Positions 45,486 to 54,115 of a stretch of DNA of 64,000 bases are shown one piece after another. The stretch's first letter is position 1. Each line of letters starts with the position of its first letter. Made by a program: the position numbers and the translations under genes. The stretch spans positions 124,001 through 188,000 of the forward strand of contig CAWFEX010000002.1 in assembly GCA_963814955.1 (NCBI GenBank), given 5' to 3'. Under the pieces are notes generated by a model that did no database searches, was not told the origin of the DNA, and saw only the letters and a list, made by a program, of their open reading frames with translations. This stretch comes from DATCJA01 sp963814955 (GTDB lineage Bacteria > Acidobacteriota > Vicinamibacteria > Vicinamibacterales > UBA2999).

Positions 45486-46544
45486 ATGCTCGCAAGACTG
45501 CTCAAACAGACGAACCTGCTCTCCCGCCTTCGCACGGCGTGGCGTCATGACGCTGAAGAAACCATGAAGCCCGCACGAAAGGAGCTGCGGCGTCTTGCGC
45601 GGGAAGTCGAACAGTTGCGCGCGCTTCTGGAGGAAACATCGGTGCGGGCCGTACGCGGCGATCGCAACGCCGCGCAGCTTCGAGTCATTGCTGAACTGAA
45701 TGAGGAGCAGCGTCAGCAGCTCGCCATGCTTCCGACCGTGCTCGACAAAGAGGAGCTGGCCGCCTCCATCGACCGCGCGATCGCAGCCGCGACGATGCGA
45801 TCGGACCCTTTCCACCACGTCGTTCTCGAGCAGCTGCTGCCGCCGCGCGTGTACGACCTGCTGCTCGAAGCGATGCCTCCGACGGTGTTTTTTTCGGATC
45901 ACGATCCGGTCAAGCAGGATTTGCCGCTTCCATTGACGTTTGCTCCCCTGCTCGCGATCGCGGTGTGGAATTTCGTGGACGATACTCTGGCGCGGCAGCT
46001 GATTCAGCCGGCAGTGCTCCACAAGTTCCACGAGCCGCTGCAGCAGCACTATGAAACGGTATTCGGCGCCGCGTTCGTCGACCGCGCGAACCAGTTGCCG
46101 CAGCTTCCTTCTGGCGGCCGCCTGATGCTCCGCCGGCCCGGTTATCACCTGGAACCGCACCGCGATCCGAAGCGGTCGCTGCTGACATGTTTGATGTACC
46201 TCGCGCGTCCGGGTGACATCGAGGCATATGGCACGCAGCTGTTTCGAGTCGCCGAGGACAACGACGCGCCGTTCAAGCAGACCTATTACCCGCGAGACCA
46301 TGGACACCAGTGCGAGCTGGTCAGCGTGGTGCCGTTCCGTCCCAATACGATGCTCGTGTTTCTGAACTCGCGCGGCGCACACGGCGCCACCATCCCCGAT
46401 GACGCCCCGCGCGAGATGCAGCGGTATGCCTATCAGTTCTACGTGGCGCCCGAGAACGCGGCGCTCGGTGCGCTCATTCGTGAGCTGCCGGCCGAGCGCC
46501 GTGCGTTGTGGCAGAACCGGAACAAACTAGCCGGTAGCTCGTAG
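45486..46544 (+). CDS. 2OG-Fe(II) oxygenase-like protein
   Basis: 352 residues from ATG 45486. N-terminal charged coiled coil (about residues 25-105). The core has a double-stranded beta-helix metal pattern: HRD in GYHLEPHRDPKRS (about residue 222) and a distal His in NSRGAHGATIPDDAP. Likely a 2-oxoglutarate-dependent dioxygenase, perhaps acting on a carbohydrate or protein; the substrate is not identifiable. The end (QNRNKLAGSS) and stop run into a heptamer repeat. An 80-bp copy of the gene end sits at 59529. Confidence 0.75.
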   Translation: MLARLLKQTNLLSRLRTAWRHDAEETMKPARKELRRLAREVEQLRALLEETSVRAVRGDRNAAQLRVIAELNEEQRQQLAMLPTVLDKEELAASIDRAIAAATMRSDPFHHVVLEQLLPPRVYDLLLEAMPPTVFFSDHDPVKQDLPLPLTFAPLLAIAVWNFVDDTLARQLIQPAVLHKFHEPLQQHYETVFGAAFVDRANQLPQLPSGGRLMLRRPGYHLEPHRDPKRSLLTCLMYLARPGDIEAYGTQLFRVAEDNDAPFKQTYYPRDHGHQCELVSVVPFRPNTMLVFLNSRGAHGATIPDDAPREMQRYAYQFYVAPENAALGALIRELPAERRALWQNRNKLAGSS

Positions 46545-46641
46545 TCGGTAACTGGTAGGTACTGCGCGAAGGCCTAAAAGCCTGCGGCTATCGACGACCA
46601 CCTACCAGCTCGACTACCAACTAACGACTACCACCTATCAA
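46530..46641. repeat. Composite repeat: GGTAG arm, degenerate palindrome, CTACC arm
   Basis: GTAG-type units (46532-46560), a degenerate core (GAAGGCCTAAAAGCCTGCGGC, about 46564-46585), then CTACC-type units (46598-46641). The full composite could fold into one long hairpin. It starts inside the oxygenase gene end. Confidence 0.8.
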
Positions 46642-46759
46642 CTGCCTTGTTTCCTGTTGACAGTCGTGCACGGATGGCCTGAAGCTGTCCCGAATTACGA
46701 ACAGGGTGCACCACTCGGCTCATGACTCGGTATACGTTTCAACCAAGGTCAGGACGCCT

Positions 46760-48727
46760 ATGAGCAGCACGCGGAAGCCCCCATCGAACCTGCCACCCGT
46801 CGACCTCGACGACACGATGACCGATCCGGCTTCGAATGGTCCCGGCGCCGTGTCGCGGAGAGATTTCCTCGCCGCCACCGCGGCCACTGGGATCGCGTTG
46901 GGAGCCGGCCCGGCCGCTGCTGCGGTTCCTCAACAAACCGTGGGACCCAAACCCGAAAACGCGCTGCCAAAGGACCAGCCCGAAATCTATAGAGGGACGG
47001 CGTCCGGGGCGGTGCTCGCGCAGTTGAAGGCCGCAGGCGTTCGCACTCTGTTTCATACCAACACGAGCGGGTTCGGCCCCCTTTGGGAAGCCGTCTACGC
47101 TGCCGGCGACGTGCAAGTCATCAACATGACGCATGAGGGTCAGGCAGTCGCAGCGGCGGCGGGCTACACCATGGCCAGCGGGAACCTGGGGTTCTTTTTT
47201 GGCAGCGGCGTGGGCGTGATGAATGCGATGAGCAACACATACAACGCCTGGAAAGACCGCGTCCCCATGCTCGTGACGTTTTCAGGCGGAGGGATCGCCG
47301 ATCAAGGTATGGATACCTTCGAGTCCTGGGACAACCAGCTCGGACCCACTGAACCTTTCACGATGTGGACCGGCACCCTGCTGCCCGAGGATATGACCGG
47401 CATTCTTCACCGTGCGATCAAATTTGCCTTTGGTCCTCCGAGCGGGCCCGTGACGCTGCTGTGGGACGCAGGCGGAGAACAGATCGAGGCTCCCATCTAC
47501 AAGATCGATCTCGCCAACATGCGTCACAAATCGCGTGCTCCAGGCGATGCGATCGAAAAGGCCGCGCAGTGGCTGGCCGAAGCCGAAAGCCCGATCTTCG
47601 TGGTGGGCTCACAGGTTGGCCTGGAAGGCGCGTACGACGAGATCGTGGCGCTGGCGGAAAAGCTGTCCGTTCCGGTTGTGGAAACCATGCACAGCCTGTA
47701 TGCCAATTTCCCCAACGATCATCCGTTGTTTCTCGGCGACTTTCAGTCGCAGCGATTTCCCCGGAATCAGGATCTGTTGATCGCGTTTGGCGAAAGCTTC
47801 ACGCTGGGGCGGCAGGATCTGCGCGGCCTCACGGCCAGCCAGCAGCGTCGCATTGTGAGCATCAATCACGACCCCACGGCTCTGGGCAGATCGGTTGTCC
47901 CCGACTTGAGCATTCTCTCGGACGTGCGCACGGCCATCCGCGACCTGTCCGATGCGCTCGAAGGGATGCTGACAAGAGACCGAATGGCGAGGATTCGATC
48001 CAGCAGGCTGGCAGAAGTATCCGCTTTCACGAACGGACTGAAACAGTCACGGGACATGGCATTACGTGCTCATTTTGATAGCAGCCCCGTGACCTGGGAG
48101 CGCGTCGGCTACGAGCTCGAGAAGGTGCTCGACAAGGACGCGGTGATCGTCCCCGAACTCGGGACCCAGTATTCCAAGATCTACAGGCAGCTCAAGCTTG
48201 GCGGACCCAACAAACAGCGGATTGGACGCACGAAAGGCGACGCGCTCGGCTGGGGGGTGGCGGCGGCGTTCGGCGTGAACCTGGCGCTGCCCGATCGGCA
48301 AGTCGTCGCGCTGCAAGGCGACGGCGGATTCCTGTTCAACCAGTCGGAAGCGTTGTGGAGCATTGCACGCTACGAGGCCCCAATGCTCATCGTGATCATG
48401 AACAACCATTCCTACAACGAGAGCCGGGCCCGCAACATGCTCAACGGCGGCGTCTTCTACGAGGCCGGCAAGGACTTCAATGGCTATCTGGGAGACCCGG
48501 ACGTGGAGTACACAAAAATCGCGGAGGCGTACGGACTGAAAGGCGAGAAGGTTAAAAACGCCAGGGATCTGGCTCCTGCCCTGCAACGATGTCTGCGGAG
48601 CATGCGCGAGGGCAAAGCCGTCGTGCTGGATATCGATGTCGCGATCGACGGAGCACCCTTGAGCCAGGGGAACTGGTATCAACGTCACTCCATCGCGGAG
48701 ATCCGAAGGAAGAGACTGAACGGATGA
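46760..48727 (+). CDS. Tat-exported thiamine-diphosphate enzyme (acetolactate-synthase-like)
   Basis: 655 residues from ATG 46760. A Tat signal (SRRDFLAATAATGIALG, about residues 33-50) precedes an N-terminal ThDP-enzyme domain with the catalytic Glu in NMTHEGQAVAAAAGY, a middle domain (SPIFVVGSQVGLEG) and the ThDP-binding domain with GDGGFLFNQSEALWSI and MNNHSYN (GDG-N-NN motif). ThDP enzymes normally work in the cytoplasm; Tat export would allow folding with the cofactor first. Its stop overlaps the start of a dihaem cytochrome c gene (ATGA), suggesting electron transfer between them. Substrate unknown; a 2-oxo acid is the usual guess. Confidence 0.87.
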   Translation: MSSTRKPPSNLPPVDLDDTMTDPASNGPGAVSRRDFLAATAATGIALGAGPAAAAVPQQTVGPKPENALPKDQPEIYRGTASGAVLAQLKAAGVRTLFHTNTSGFGPLWEAVYAAGDVQVINMTHEGQAVAAAAGYTMASGNLGFFFGSGVGVMNAMSNTYNAWKDRVPMLVTFSGGGIADQGMDTFESWDNQLGPTEPFTMWTGTLLPEDMTGILHRAIKFAFGPPSGPVTLLWDAGGEQIEAPIYKIDLANMRHKSRAPGDAIEKAAQWLAEAESPIFVVGSQVGLEGAYDEIVALAEKLSVPVVETMHSLYANFPNDHPLFLGDFQSQRFPRNQDLLIAFGESFTLGRQDLRGLTASQQRRIVSINHDPTALGRSVVPDLSILSDVRTAIRDLSDALEGMLTRDRMARIRSSRLAEVSAFTNGLKQSRDMALRAHFDSSPVTWERVGYELEKVLDKDAVIVPELGTQYSKIYRQLKLGGPNKQRIGRTKGDALGWGVAAAFGVNLALPDRQVVALQGDGGFLFNQSEALWSIARYEAPMLIVIMNNHSYNESRARNMLNGGVFYEAGKDFNGYLGDPDVEYTKIAEAYGLKGEKVKNARDLAPALQRCLRSMREGKAVVLDIDVAIDGAPLSQGNWYQRHSIAEIRRKRLNG

Positions 48728-49299
48728 GAACCCGGCTATCGACCCTCACCGCCTGGACGTTCGCGATGTGGATGTCCGTCGCGCTTCTGAGCAGCGGGGT
48801 TACCGCTCAGGTCTCCACGAGTGCCCCAGGCAATCAAGACGCTCGGATTGAGAACGGCAGACACGTGGTTGCGCAGGTCTGTACCACCTGTCACACCACC
48901 CTCGGCAGGATGATCCAAGTCCGTAAACGAACCGCTGAACAGTGGAAGGATACGGTCTACTTTATGATCAGCCGCGGCGCCCAAGTCATGCCCGACGAGA
49001 TCGAGCCTGTGGCGGAGTTTCTCGCGGCGACGGGAGGGAGCGGTTCGCAGACAGCGACGCAGACGTCAGGACGCGGGCGGGCGGGAGGGGGAGGCCCCGG
49101 CCAACAAGCGGCAGAAGCGGACGGTCGAGCGATCCTTCAGCGGAATTGCCAACAGTGTCACGAATTAGCGACCGCGTCGAACAAGCTGGCGTCCGAAGAT
49201 TGGCGTGTGGTCATCACGAGAATGGTGACCTACGGCGCAAGGCTCACTCCTGCAGATCAACAAACGCTCATCGGATATCTGAAAGGACTCGAGCGGTAG
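48724..49299 (+). CDS. Exported dihaem cytochrome c
   Basis: 191 residues; starts inside the stop of the ThDP enzyme. Signal peptide about 1-29 (MWMSVALLSSGVTAQ). Two haem sites: CTTCHTT (about residue 53) and CQQCHELA (about 143), in two cytochrome-like units with similar helices (RTAEQWKDTVYFMI and EDWRVVITRMVTYGARLT), joined by a Gly-rich linker. The periplasmic electron carrier for the ThDP enzyme is the obvious hypothesis. Confidence 0.9.
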   Translation: MRTRLSTLTAWTFAMWMSVALLSSGVTAQVSTSAPGNQDARIENGRHVVAQVCTTCHTTLGRMIQVRKRTAEQWKDTVYFMISRGAQVMPDEIEPVAEFLAATGGSGSQTATQTSGRGRAGGGGPGQQAAEADGRAILQRNCQQCHELATASNKLASEDWRVVITRMVTYGARLTPADQQTLIGYLKGLER

Positions 49300-49340
49300 C
49301 CGCGACGGTCTCTCTGAAGGACGTGAAGAAAGGGAAGGTC

Positions 49341-50225
49341 ATGCGACACGGATTCATTGCCGCCATGGTGGCTCTCGGCGCAGTGTTGATCTTTTCCCTG
49401 GCGGCTGTTGCCCAGGCGCCTCAATCTCAAGCCGATCAGGTACGTTCGCCGTGGATCTACTACCCAACCGACACCGTCGTCGGCGACGGCGGGCCGGCTC
49501 CGAAGCGCGACCTGTCGGGGACCTGGGCGGGACCAGGATCGACGGATGCGATTCCCAGAGGAGCGGCGGCGGAGCGACCCTCGCTGACGCCGCTCGGGCA
49601 GCAGGTCATGAGTGAACGAAAACCCATTGGGCGTTACGGGCCGGCGGGCACCAACGACCCGAATGCGAGATTCTGCGACCCGCTTGGATTTCCCCTGAGC
49701 TTCCTCTATCAGAACCGCGCCATGTCGGTGGCGGCGATGCCCAACCGGGTCATCTTCCTGCTGCAGTTCGGCGGCTATTGGCGCGAAGTGTGGACGGATG
49801 GGCGGACGCTCCCGACTAAGGTGGGCGGGTATGACAAAGACGCACTGGACCCGACGTATATGGGGTACTCGGTCGGCCGGTGGGAAGATGACTACAACTT
49901 CGTGGTCGATACCACCGGCCTCGACGAGAGAACCTGGGTGCTGCGCGACGGCACGCCGCATTCCGTCATGGCACATGTCCAAGAGCGCTACACCCGCGTC
50001 GACCACAACACCATGAAAGTGAGTATGACGATCGACGATCCGAAGATGTACACGAAGCCCTGGTCGCTTGGAACCTACTATTACCGGTGGATTCCGAATC
50101 AGAAAATCAACGAGTGGCTCTGCGTCCCCTCGGAGCAGCTGAAGTACCTGCAGGAGCAGGGCGATCCGGCCGGTAGCTATCCCGATGCCCCACCAGTACG
50201 TCGTGGTGCCGCCCCTGGAAGGTGA
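49341..50225 (+). CDS. Secreted protein, family A (copy 1)
   Basis: 294 residues with a signal peptide (AAMVALGAVLIFSLAAVAQ). No named family recognised. Shared text with the copies at 51184 and 54116: DLSGTWAGPG, FCDPLGFP, WREVWTDGR, MGYSVGRWEDDYNFVVDTTGLDE, YTRVDHNTMKVSMTIDDPKMYTKPW and a late NEWLCVPSEQ. Two conserved Cys positions (CDPLG and LCVPS) might form a disulphide. Followed 4 bp later by a family B gene. Confidence 0.72.
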   Translation: MRHGFIAAMVALGAVLIFSLAAVAQAPQSQADQVRSPWIYYPTDTVVGDGGPAPKRDLSGTWAGPGSTDAIPRGAAAERPSLTPLGQQVMSERKPIGRYGPAGTNDPNARFCDPLGFPLSFLYQNRAMSVAAMPNRVIFLLQFGGYWREVWTDGRTLPTKVGGYDKDALDPTYMGYSVGRWEDDYNFVVDTTGLDERTWVLRDGTPHSVMAHVQERYTRVDHNTMKVSMTIDDPKMYTKPWSLGTYYYRWIPNQKINEWLCVPSEQLKYLQEQGDPAGSYPDAPPVRRGAAPGR

Positions 50226-50229
50226 GAGG

Positions 50230-50650
50230 ATGAACATGAAACCGAAGGGTCCAGCGTTCTTTGCACTCATCGGCCTTCTGGCAATAGGTGCTCCGCTGTT
50301 CGCGCATCACGGAGACGCAGCGTATTCCGCGGCGCCCATGGAGATGAAGGGCTGCGTAGTGACCGAGTACCTCGTGGATCAATCCCCACTCACTGATCAA
50401 GTTCGACTACAAGACCGCGAAGGGCGAAGTGCAGCATTGGTCAATGGAGATCGGCAGTCCGCCGTCGATGACGCTGCTTGGCTGGAGCCGAACGACGCTC
50501 AGACCAGGGGACGTGATTACGGCGTACGTCTACCAGGCCAAAAGCGGCGCGTTGGTGGGACGTACGAACAAGGTGATTCTGGCGGACGGCACGGTGCTGG
50601 CGGACAGGGATGATTCGACCCCGTCCCGATTCGGAGCCGAGCAGAAATAG
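50230..50650 (+). CDS. DUF6152-like secreted protein, family B (copy 1), frameshifted
   Basis: About 139 residues. Signal peptide ends LFA, so the mature protein would begin His-His-Gly-Asp. The first frame breaks near 50374: after VVTEYL the next frame reads WINPHSLIKFDYKTAKGEVQ and then GSPPSMTLLGWSRTTLRPGD and VILADGTVLAD to the stop at 50650. Removing one G restores it. The conserved WINPH motif is intact. Paired with family A copy 1. Confidence 0.8.
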
Positions 50651-50713
50651 AGATCGCTGAAAGACTGGATGACGCACCCGCCGTATCGGCGGGAGCGTCA
50701 CGAAAAACGGGAC

Positions 50714-51169
50714 TTACTGAGGTTCGGCACCGCCGCGGCCACCCCCACGTCCGCCGCGCCCGCCGCCCGCACCGCCATCCGGATTTGCGCCGCCACCGCT
50801 GTCCCTGAGCTCGCTGCCGTCCGCGAGCACGATGTGGTCGATGCGGCCAACAGGGTTTTTCGTCTTCGCCTGATTAATGTACACGGTGATGACGTCACCG
50901 GGTCGCAGCGAATTCTTGTTCCAGCCTATGTTCCCGAGCGCCGATGGACTCCCGAGTTCGGCAACCCAGTGGACAAGCTCGCCCTTGTCGTCCTTGACGT
51001 CGAACTGAACGAGGGTATGGGGGTTCGCCCACGCAAGCTTCGTCACCGTCGCGCCCTTGATGACGACGATTGTTCCGTCGTACGCCGCGTTTCCGTGATG
51101 CGCCAACGCGGGGGACGACACCGCCAGCACACCCGCAAGCAACGACAGCGGTATCAGCCTGGTCTTCAT
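50714..51169 (-). CDS. DUF6152-like secreted protein, family B (copy 2)
   Basis: 151 residues, intact, from ATG 51169 with AAGGAG upstream. Signal peptide ends ALA before HHGNAAYDG. Shared core with copy 1: WANPHTLVQFDVKDDKGELVHW, GSPSALGNIGWNKNSLRPGD and DHIVLADGSELRD. The C-terminal 30 residues are Gly/Arg-rich. Its start lies 14 bp beyond the stop of family A copy 2 on the same strand, so A then B is the transcription order. Confidence 0.85.
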   Translation of the reverse strand: MKTRLIPLSLLAGVLAVSSPALAHHGNAAYDGTIVVIKGATVTKLAWANPHTLVQFDVKDDKGELVHWVAELGSPSALGNIGWNKNSLRPGDVITVYINQAKTKNPVGRIDHIVLADGSELRDSGGGANPDGGAGGGRGGRGGGRGGAEPQ

Positions 51170-51183
51170 GAGGCTCCTTTCGC

Positions 51184-52011
51184 TTACTTCGCGCTGTTGT
51201 TGACGCCGAATGCCGGATCGCTGAGCAGCCTCATGTAATTGATCATGTCGGACGGCACGCACAGCTGCTCTTCCGCTTCCTGATCTGGAATCCACCGGTA
51301 CTCGTTCCTCGCGAGGACGAACGGCTTCGTGAAGATCTTTGGATCGTCAACGGTGACAACAAACTGCATGTGATTGTGATCGGTTCGCGTGTAGCGCTCC
51401 TCAACCTTGGCCTCGATGCTGTGCGGATGGCCAGCCTTGTCAAGCCACGTCACATCGTTGACGCCGACCGTGTTGATCACCAGCGTGTTGTCGCCTTCCC
51501 AGCGCCCAACCGAATAGCCGTAATATCTCGACGGCACGCCACCGGCGACGTCGAACTTCGTCGGCAGTTCGTGCTTGCCGTCGATCCACACGTAGCGCCA
51601 GATCCGCTGATACTGGTGGAGGACGGCAATCCTGTCGGGCATGGTCGCAAACGCGATGCCCCTGGTTTCAAACACCGTGTTGCGTGGGAAGCCCAGGGGA
51701 TCGCACGTGTTCATCGGGTCGTTTGAGTGGCCCGTGCCTACGGCAGTTTCGGGCTTGTTCAGGCTGAACAGCTTCTCACCGAGCGGAGTCAGCGGCGGGA
51801 TCACTCCACGATCGGGCGTCAGATTTCCGGCCCAGGAGCCGCTTACGTCGCGAACGGGCGCCGGCCCGCCGGTCGTGGCATCTGGCTTCAACCGGTTGCC
51901 GTTATAGAGGCTCTCCTTCCCCGGGAGCTTACCTCCCTGGGCCAATGCCACGGACGCAAAAGCCATCAGGACGAGCAAACGGATGCTGGATCGCACAAGC
52001 GCGTGACGCAT
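51184..52011 (-). CDS. Secreted protein, family A (copy 2)
   Basis: 276 residues from ATG 52011. Signal peptide about 1-24 (LVLMAFASVALAQ). Same core as copies 1 and 3: DVSGSWAGNLTP, NTCDPLGFPRNT, RYVWIDGKHELP, YYGYSVGRWEGDNTLVINTVGVND, ERYTRTDHNHMQFVVTVDDPKIFTKPF and EEQLCVPSDMINYM. Upstream of the paired family B gene on the same strand. Divergent from the reaction-centre-type cytochrome gene. Confidence 0.75.
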   Translation of the reverse strand: MRHALVRSSIRLLVLMAFASVALAQGGKLPGKESLYNGNRLKPDATTGGPAPVRDVSGSWAGNLTPDRGVIPPLTPLGEKLFSLNKPETAVGTGHSNDPMNTCDPLGFPRNTVFETRGIAFATMPDRIAVLHQYQRIWRYVWIDGKHELPTKFDVAGGVPSRYYGYSVGRWEGDNTLVINTVGVNDVTWLDKAGHPHSIEAKVEERYTRTDHNHMQFVVTVDDPKIFTKPFVLARNEYRWIPDQEAEEQLCVPSDMINYMRLLSDPAFGVNNSAK

Positions 52012-52178
52012 GTCGGGAGCCCCTCCTGTCGGAATGTGAACTCGGCGTGATTTGACCACGAATTTTACTGGTTTTCAATCGAGACGCCGAGGTGTCCGCG
52101 CTGAACATTGCGTCGGACTACGCCGGAATGTATAGTCCGCGCCGAGTCGAGTGCGGAAAGCACAACAAGAAAACGGAA

Positions 52179-53354
52179 ATGAGCATGAAACTGAGCCGCG
52201 GAAGGAAGGTATCGAGGCGAACGATCCCGCTCGCCACACGAATCGTGTTCGTGTGCGTGCTGGCGACCGGAGCGGTCATCAGCTTGGCCGCGCGGCAGGA
52301 AAAGCCTCCGATGGCGGATGACGTCTTCAAAAATATTCAAGTGCTTCGAGGGCTGACTGTCGACGAATTCATGGGAACCATGGGCTTTATTTCCGCCTCT
52401 TTGAGCATGAACTGCTCGGATTGTCACGACCCAACCAATGCGGCCAGCTACGCGTTGGACAACCCCCGCAAGCAGGTGGCCCGCAGCATGATCGTTATGG
52501 TGGACACCCTTAACAAGGCCAGCTTCGGCGGAAGGCGTCAGGTGACGTGCTATTCGTGCCACCGTGGCGCCGACCGTCCCAAGATCACGCCAAGCCTAGC
52601 CGAGCAGTACGGCGCTCCGCCTGAAGATGATCCCAACGACGTCGAAATTCCGCGAACGCCTCGTCCGAACGCACCTTCCGTCGATCAGGTCCTCGATAGA
52701 TATGTCCAGGCGCTCGGCGGAGCGCAGAGCCTGGCCTCGCTGAACAGTTTCGTCGCGCGTGGTACGTACGAGGGTTTCGACACGTTGGGCGACACCGTGC
52801 CGGTCGACGTGTATGCGAAGTCTCCGAACCAGCGGGCGACGGTGGTTCACCTCGGCTCGGGAGCCGACAACGTGAGGGTCTTCGATGGACAGAACGCATG
52901 GAACACGTCGTCGGGAACACTGATGCCGATTCCGGTTGTGCCGCTCACCGCAGGAGAGCTCGAGGGCGCGAAGCTCGAAGCGGCGCTGTCGTTTCCCGGT
53001 CAGATCAAGCAACTCGTGAAGGACTGGCGTTCCGGCTTTCCGTCAATCGTTATTGACGACAAAGCGGTGGATGTCGTCCAGGGGATGATGGCCGACAATA
53101 CTCCTGCGAAGTTCTACTTCGACAGAGAGACGGGGTTGCTGGTGCGGCTCGTGCGCTACACCAACACTCGTCTCGGCTTCAATCCAACTCAGATTGATTA
53201 TGCGGACTACCGTACCGTCTCGGGCGTGAAAATTCCGTTCAAGGTGACCACGACCTGGACAGATGGCCAGTCGGTTATCGCGCTGAGCGAACTGCAGGCG
53301 AATGCTCCAATAGACGCCGCGCGATTCGCCAAGCCGATGCCGCCGGCTCGCTGA
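52179..53354 (+). CDS. Reaction-centre-type cytochrome c fused to a LolA-like domain
   Basis: 391 residues from ATG 52179. A signal/anchor helix (ATRIVFVCVLATGAVISLA) precedes a cytochrome part with two haem motifs, MNCSDCHDP and VTCYSCHRG, joined by NPRKQVARSMIVMVDTLNKASFGG. This is the pattern of the photosynthetic-reaction-centre cytochrome c domain seen in non-phototrophic Acidobacteria. The C-terminal half (RYVQALGGAQSLASLNSF, VVQGMMADNTPAKFYFDRETGLLVRLVRY) resembles outer-membrane lipoprotein-sorting domains. Divergent from family A copy 2. Confidence 0.85.
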   Translation: MSMKLSRGRKVSRRTIPLATRIVFVCVLATGAVISLAARQEKPPMADDVFKNIQVLRGLTVDEFMGTMGFISASLSMNCSDCHDPTNAASYALDNPRKQVARSMIVMVDTLNKASFGGRRQVTCYSCHRGADRPKITPSLAEQYGAPPEDDPNDVEIPRTPRPNAPSVDQVLDRYVQALGGAQSLASLNSFVARGTYEGFDTLGDTVPVDVYAKSPNQRATVVHLGSGADNVRVFDGQNAWNTSSGTLMPIPVVPLTAGELEGAKLEAALSFPGQIKQLVKDWRSGFPSIVIDDKAVDVVQGMMADNTPAKFYFDRETGLLVRLVRYTNTRLGFNPTQIDYADYRTVSGVKIPFKVTTTWTDGQSVIALSELQANAPIDAARFAKPMPPAR

Positions 53355-53607
53355 CACTGACCGAGCCCAGTCCGCGCCTCTGTTGGACCGTTGTGCAACT
53401 CGAAGCGTGAATTTTGTACTCGTTGCGGGCCGCAATAACGGTCCCGGCGCGCCGAGCGCGCCAAGCAGACACTGCCAACCAGCCAAGGGCATTCACCGGG
53501 ATATCAAGGGCAGGCCCTTGGCTGGTTTGACAGACAGGTGCCACGGCGATAGCTTATGCCCGTAGATGTGGCGCTGTTCGTAGACCCCTCCCTGAGGAGA
53601 CATTTCG

Positions 53608-54048
53608 ATGAAAGTTGAGCTTGCCGGTGTATTGACGGCGGTCTTGCTTCTGACGGGCGCTGCCGATTCTACGTTTGCGCATCATGGATTCACCATAGAG
53701 TTCGATCCGACGAAGTGCATGGATCTGGCAGGTAACCTCACGGGGCTCGAGTGGGACAACCCGCACGCGTATCTTCGAATGGACGTGAAGACGGCTGACG
53801 GCACGGTCGTGACGTGGCGCCTGGAAATGATCACGCCGAACGCGCTGAGAAGAAACGGCACCACGAGCCAGGATTTCGCGGAGAACATGAATAAACCGAT
53901 GCATGCCAGGGCCTGTCCGGCCCGAGAGGGTGCGGGTCAGAACAGGGGAGCAGCGGAATACATCAAGCTCGCTGACGGCCTCATTCGTATCGTGGGACAG
54001 GTTGTTGAAAGGGACCTGACTCCCGAGAAGCTGAGTTTCTGGAATTGA
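53608..54048 (+). CDS. DUF6152-like secreted protein, family B (copy 3)
   Basis: 146 residues, intact. Signal peptide ends TFA before HHGFTIEFD. Core: GLEWDNPHAYLRMDVKTADGTVVTW, EMITPNALRRNG and KLADGLIRIVGQ. It keeps the NPH motif but the region after it is more divergent than in copies 1 and 2. Here B precedes A, unlike the other two pairs. Confidence 0.8.
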   Translation: MKVELAGVLTAVLLLTGAADSTFAHHGFTIEFDPTKCMDLAGNLTGLEWDNPHAYLRMDVKTADGTVVTWRLEMITPNALRRNGTTSQDFAENMNKPMHARACPAREGAGQNRGAAEYIKLADGLIRIVGQVVERDLTPEKLSFWN

Positions 54049-54115
54049 ATTTTTCAGCGAAGCCTGAAAGCGCTGAGCCCCCGAGAAGTCGTTTGACATG
54101 ATGGAGGGACCGGAG

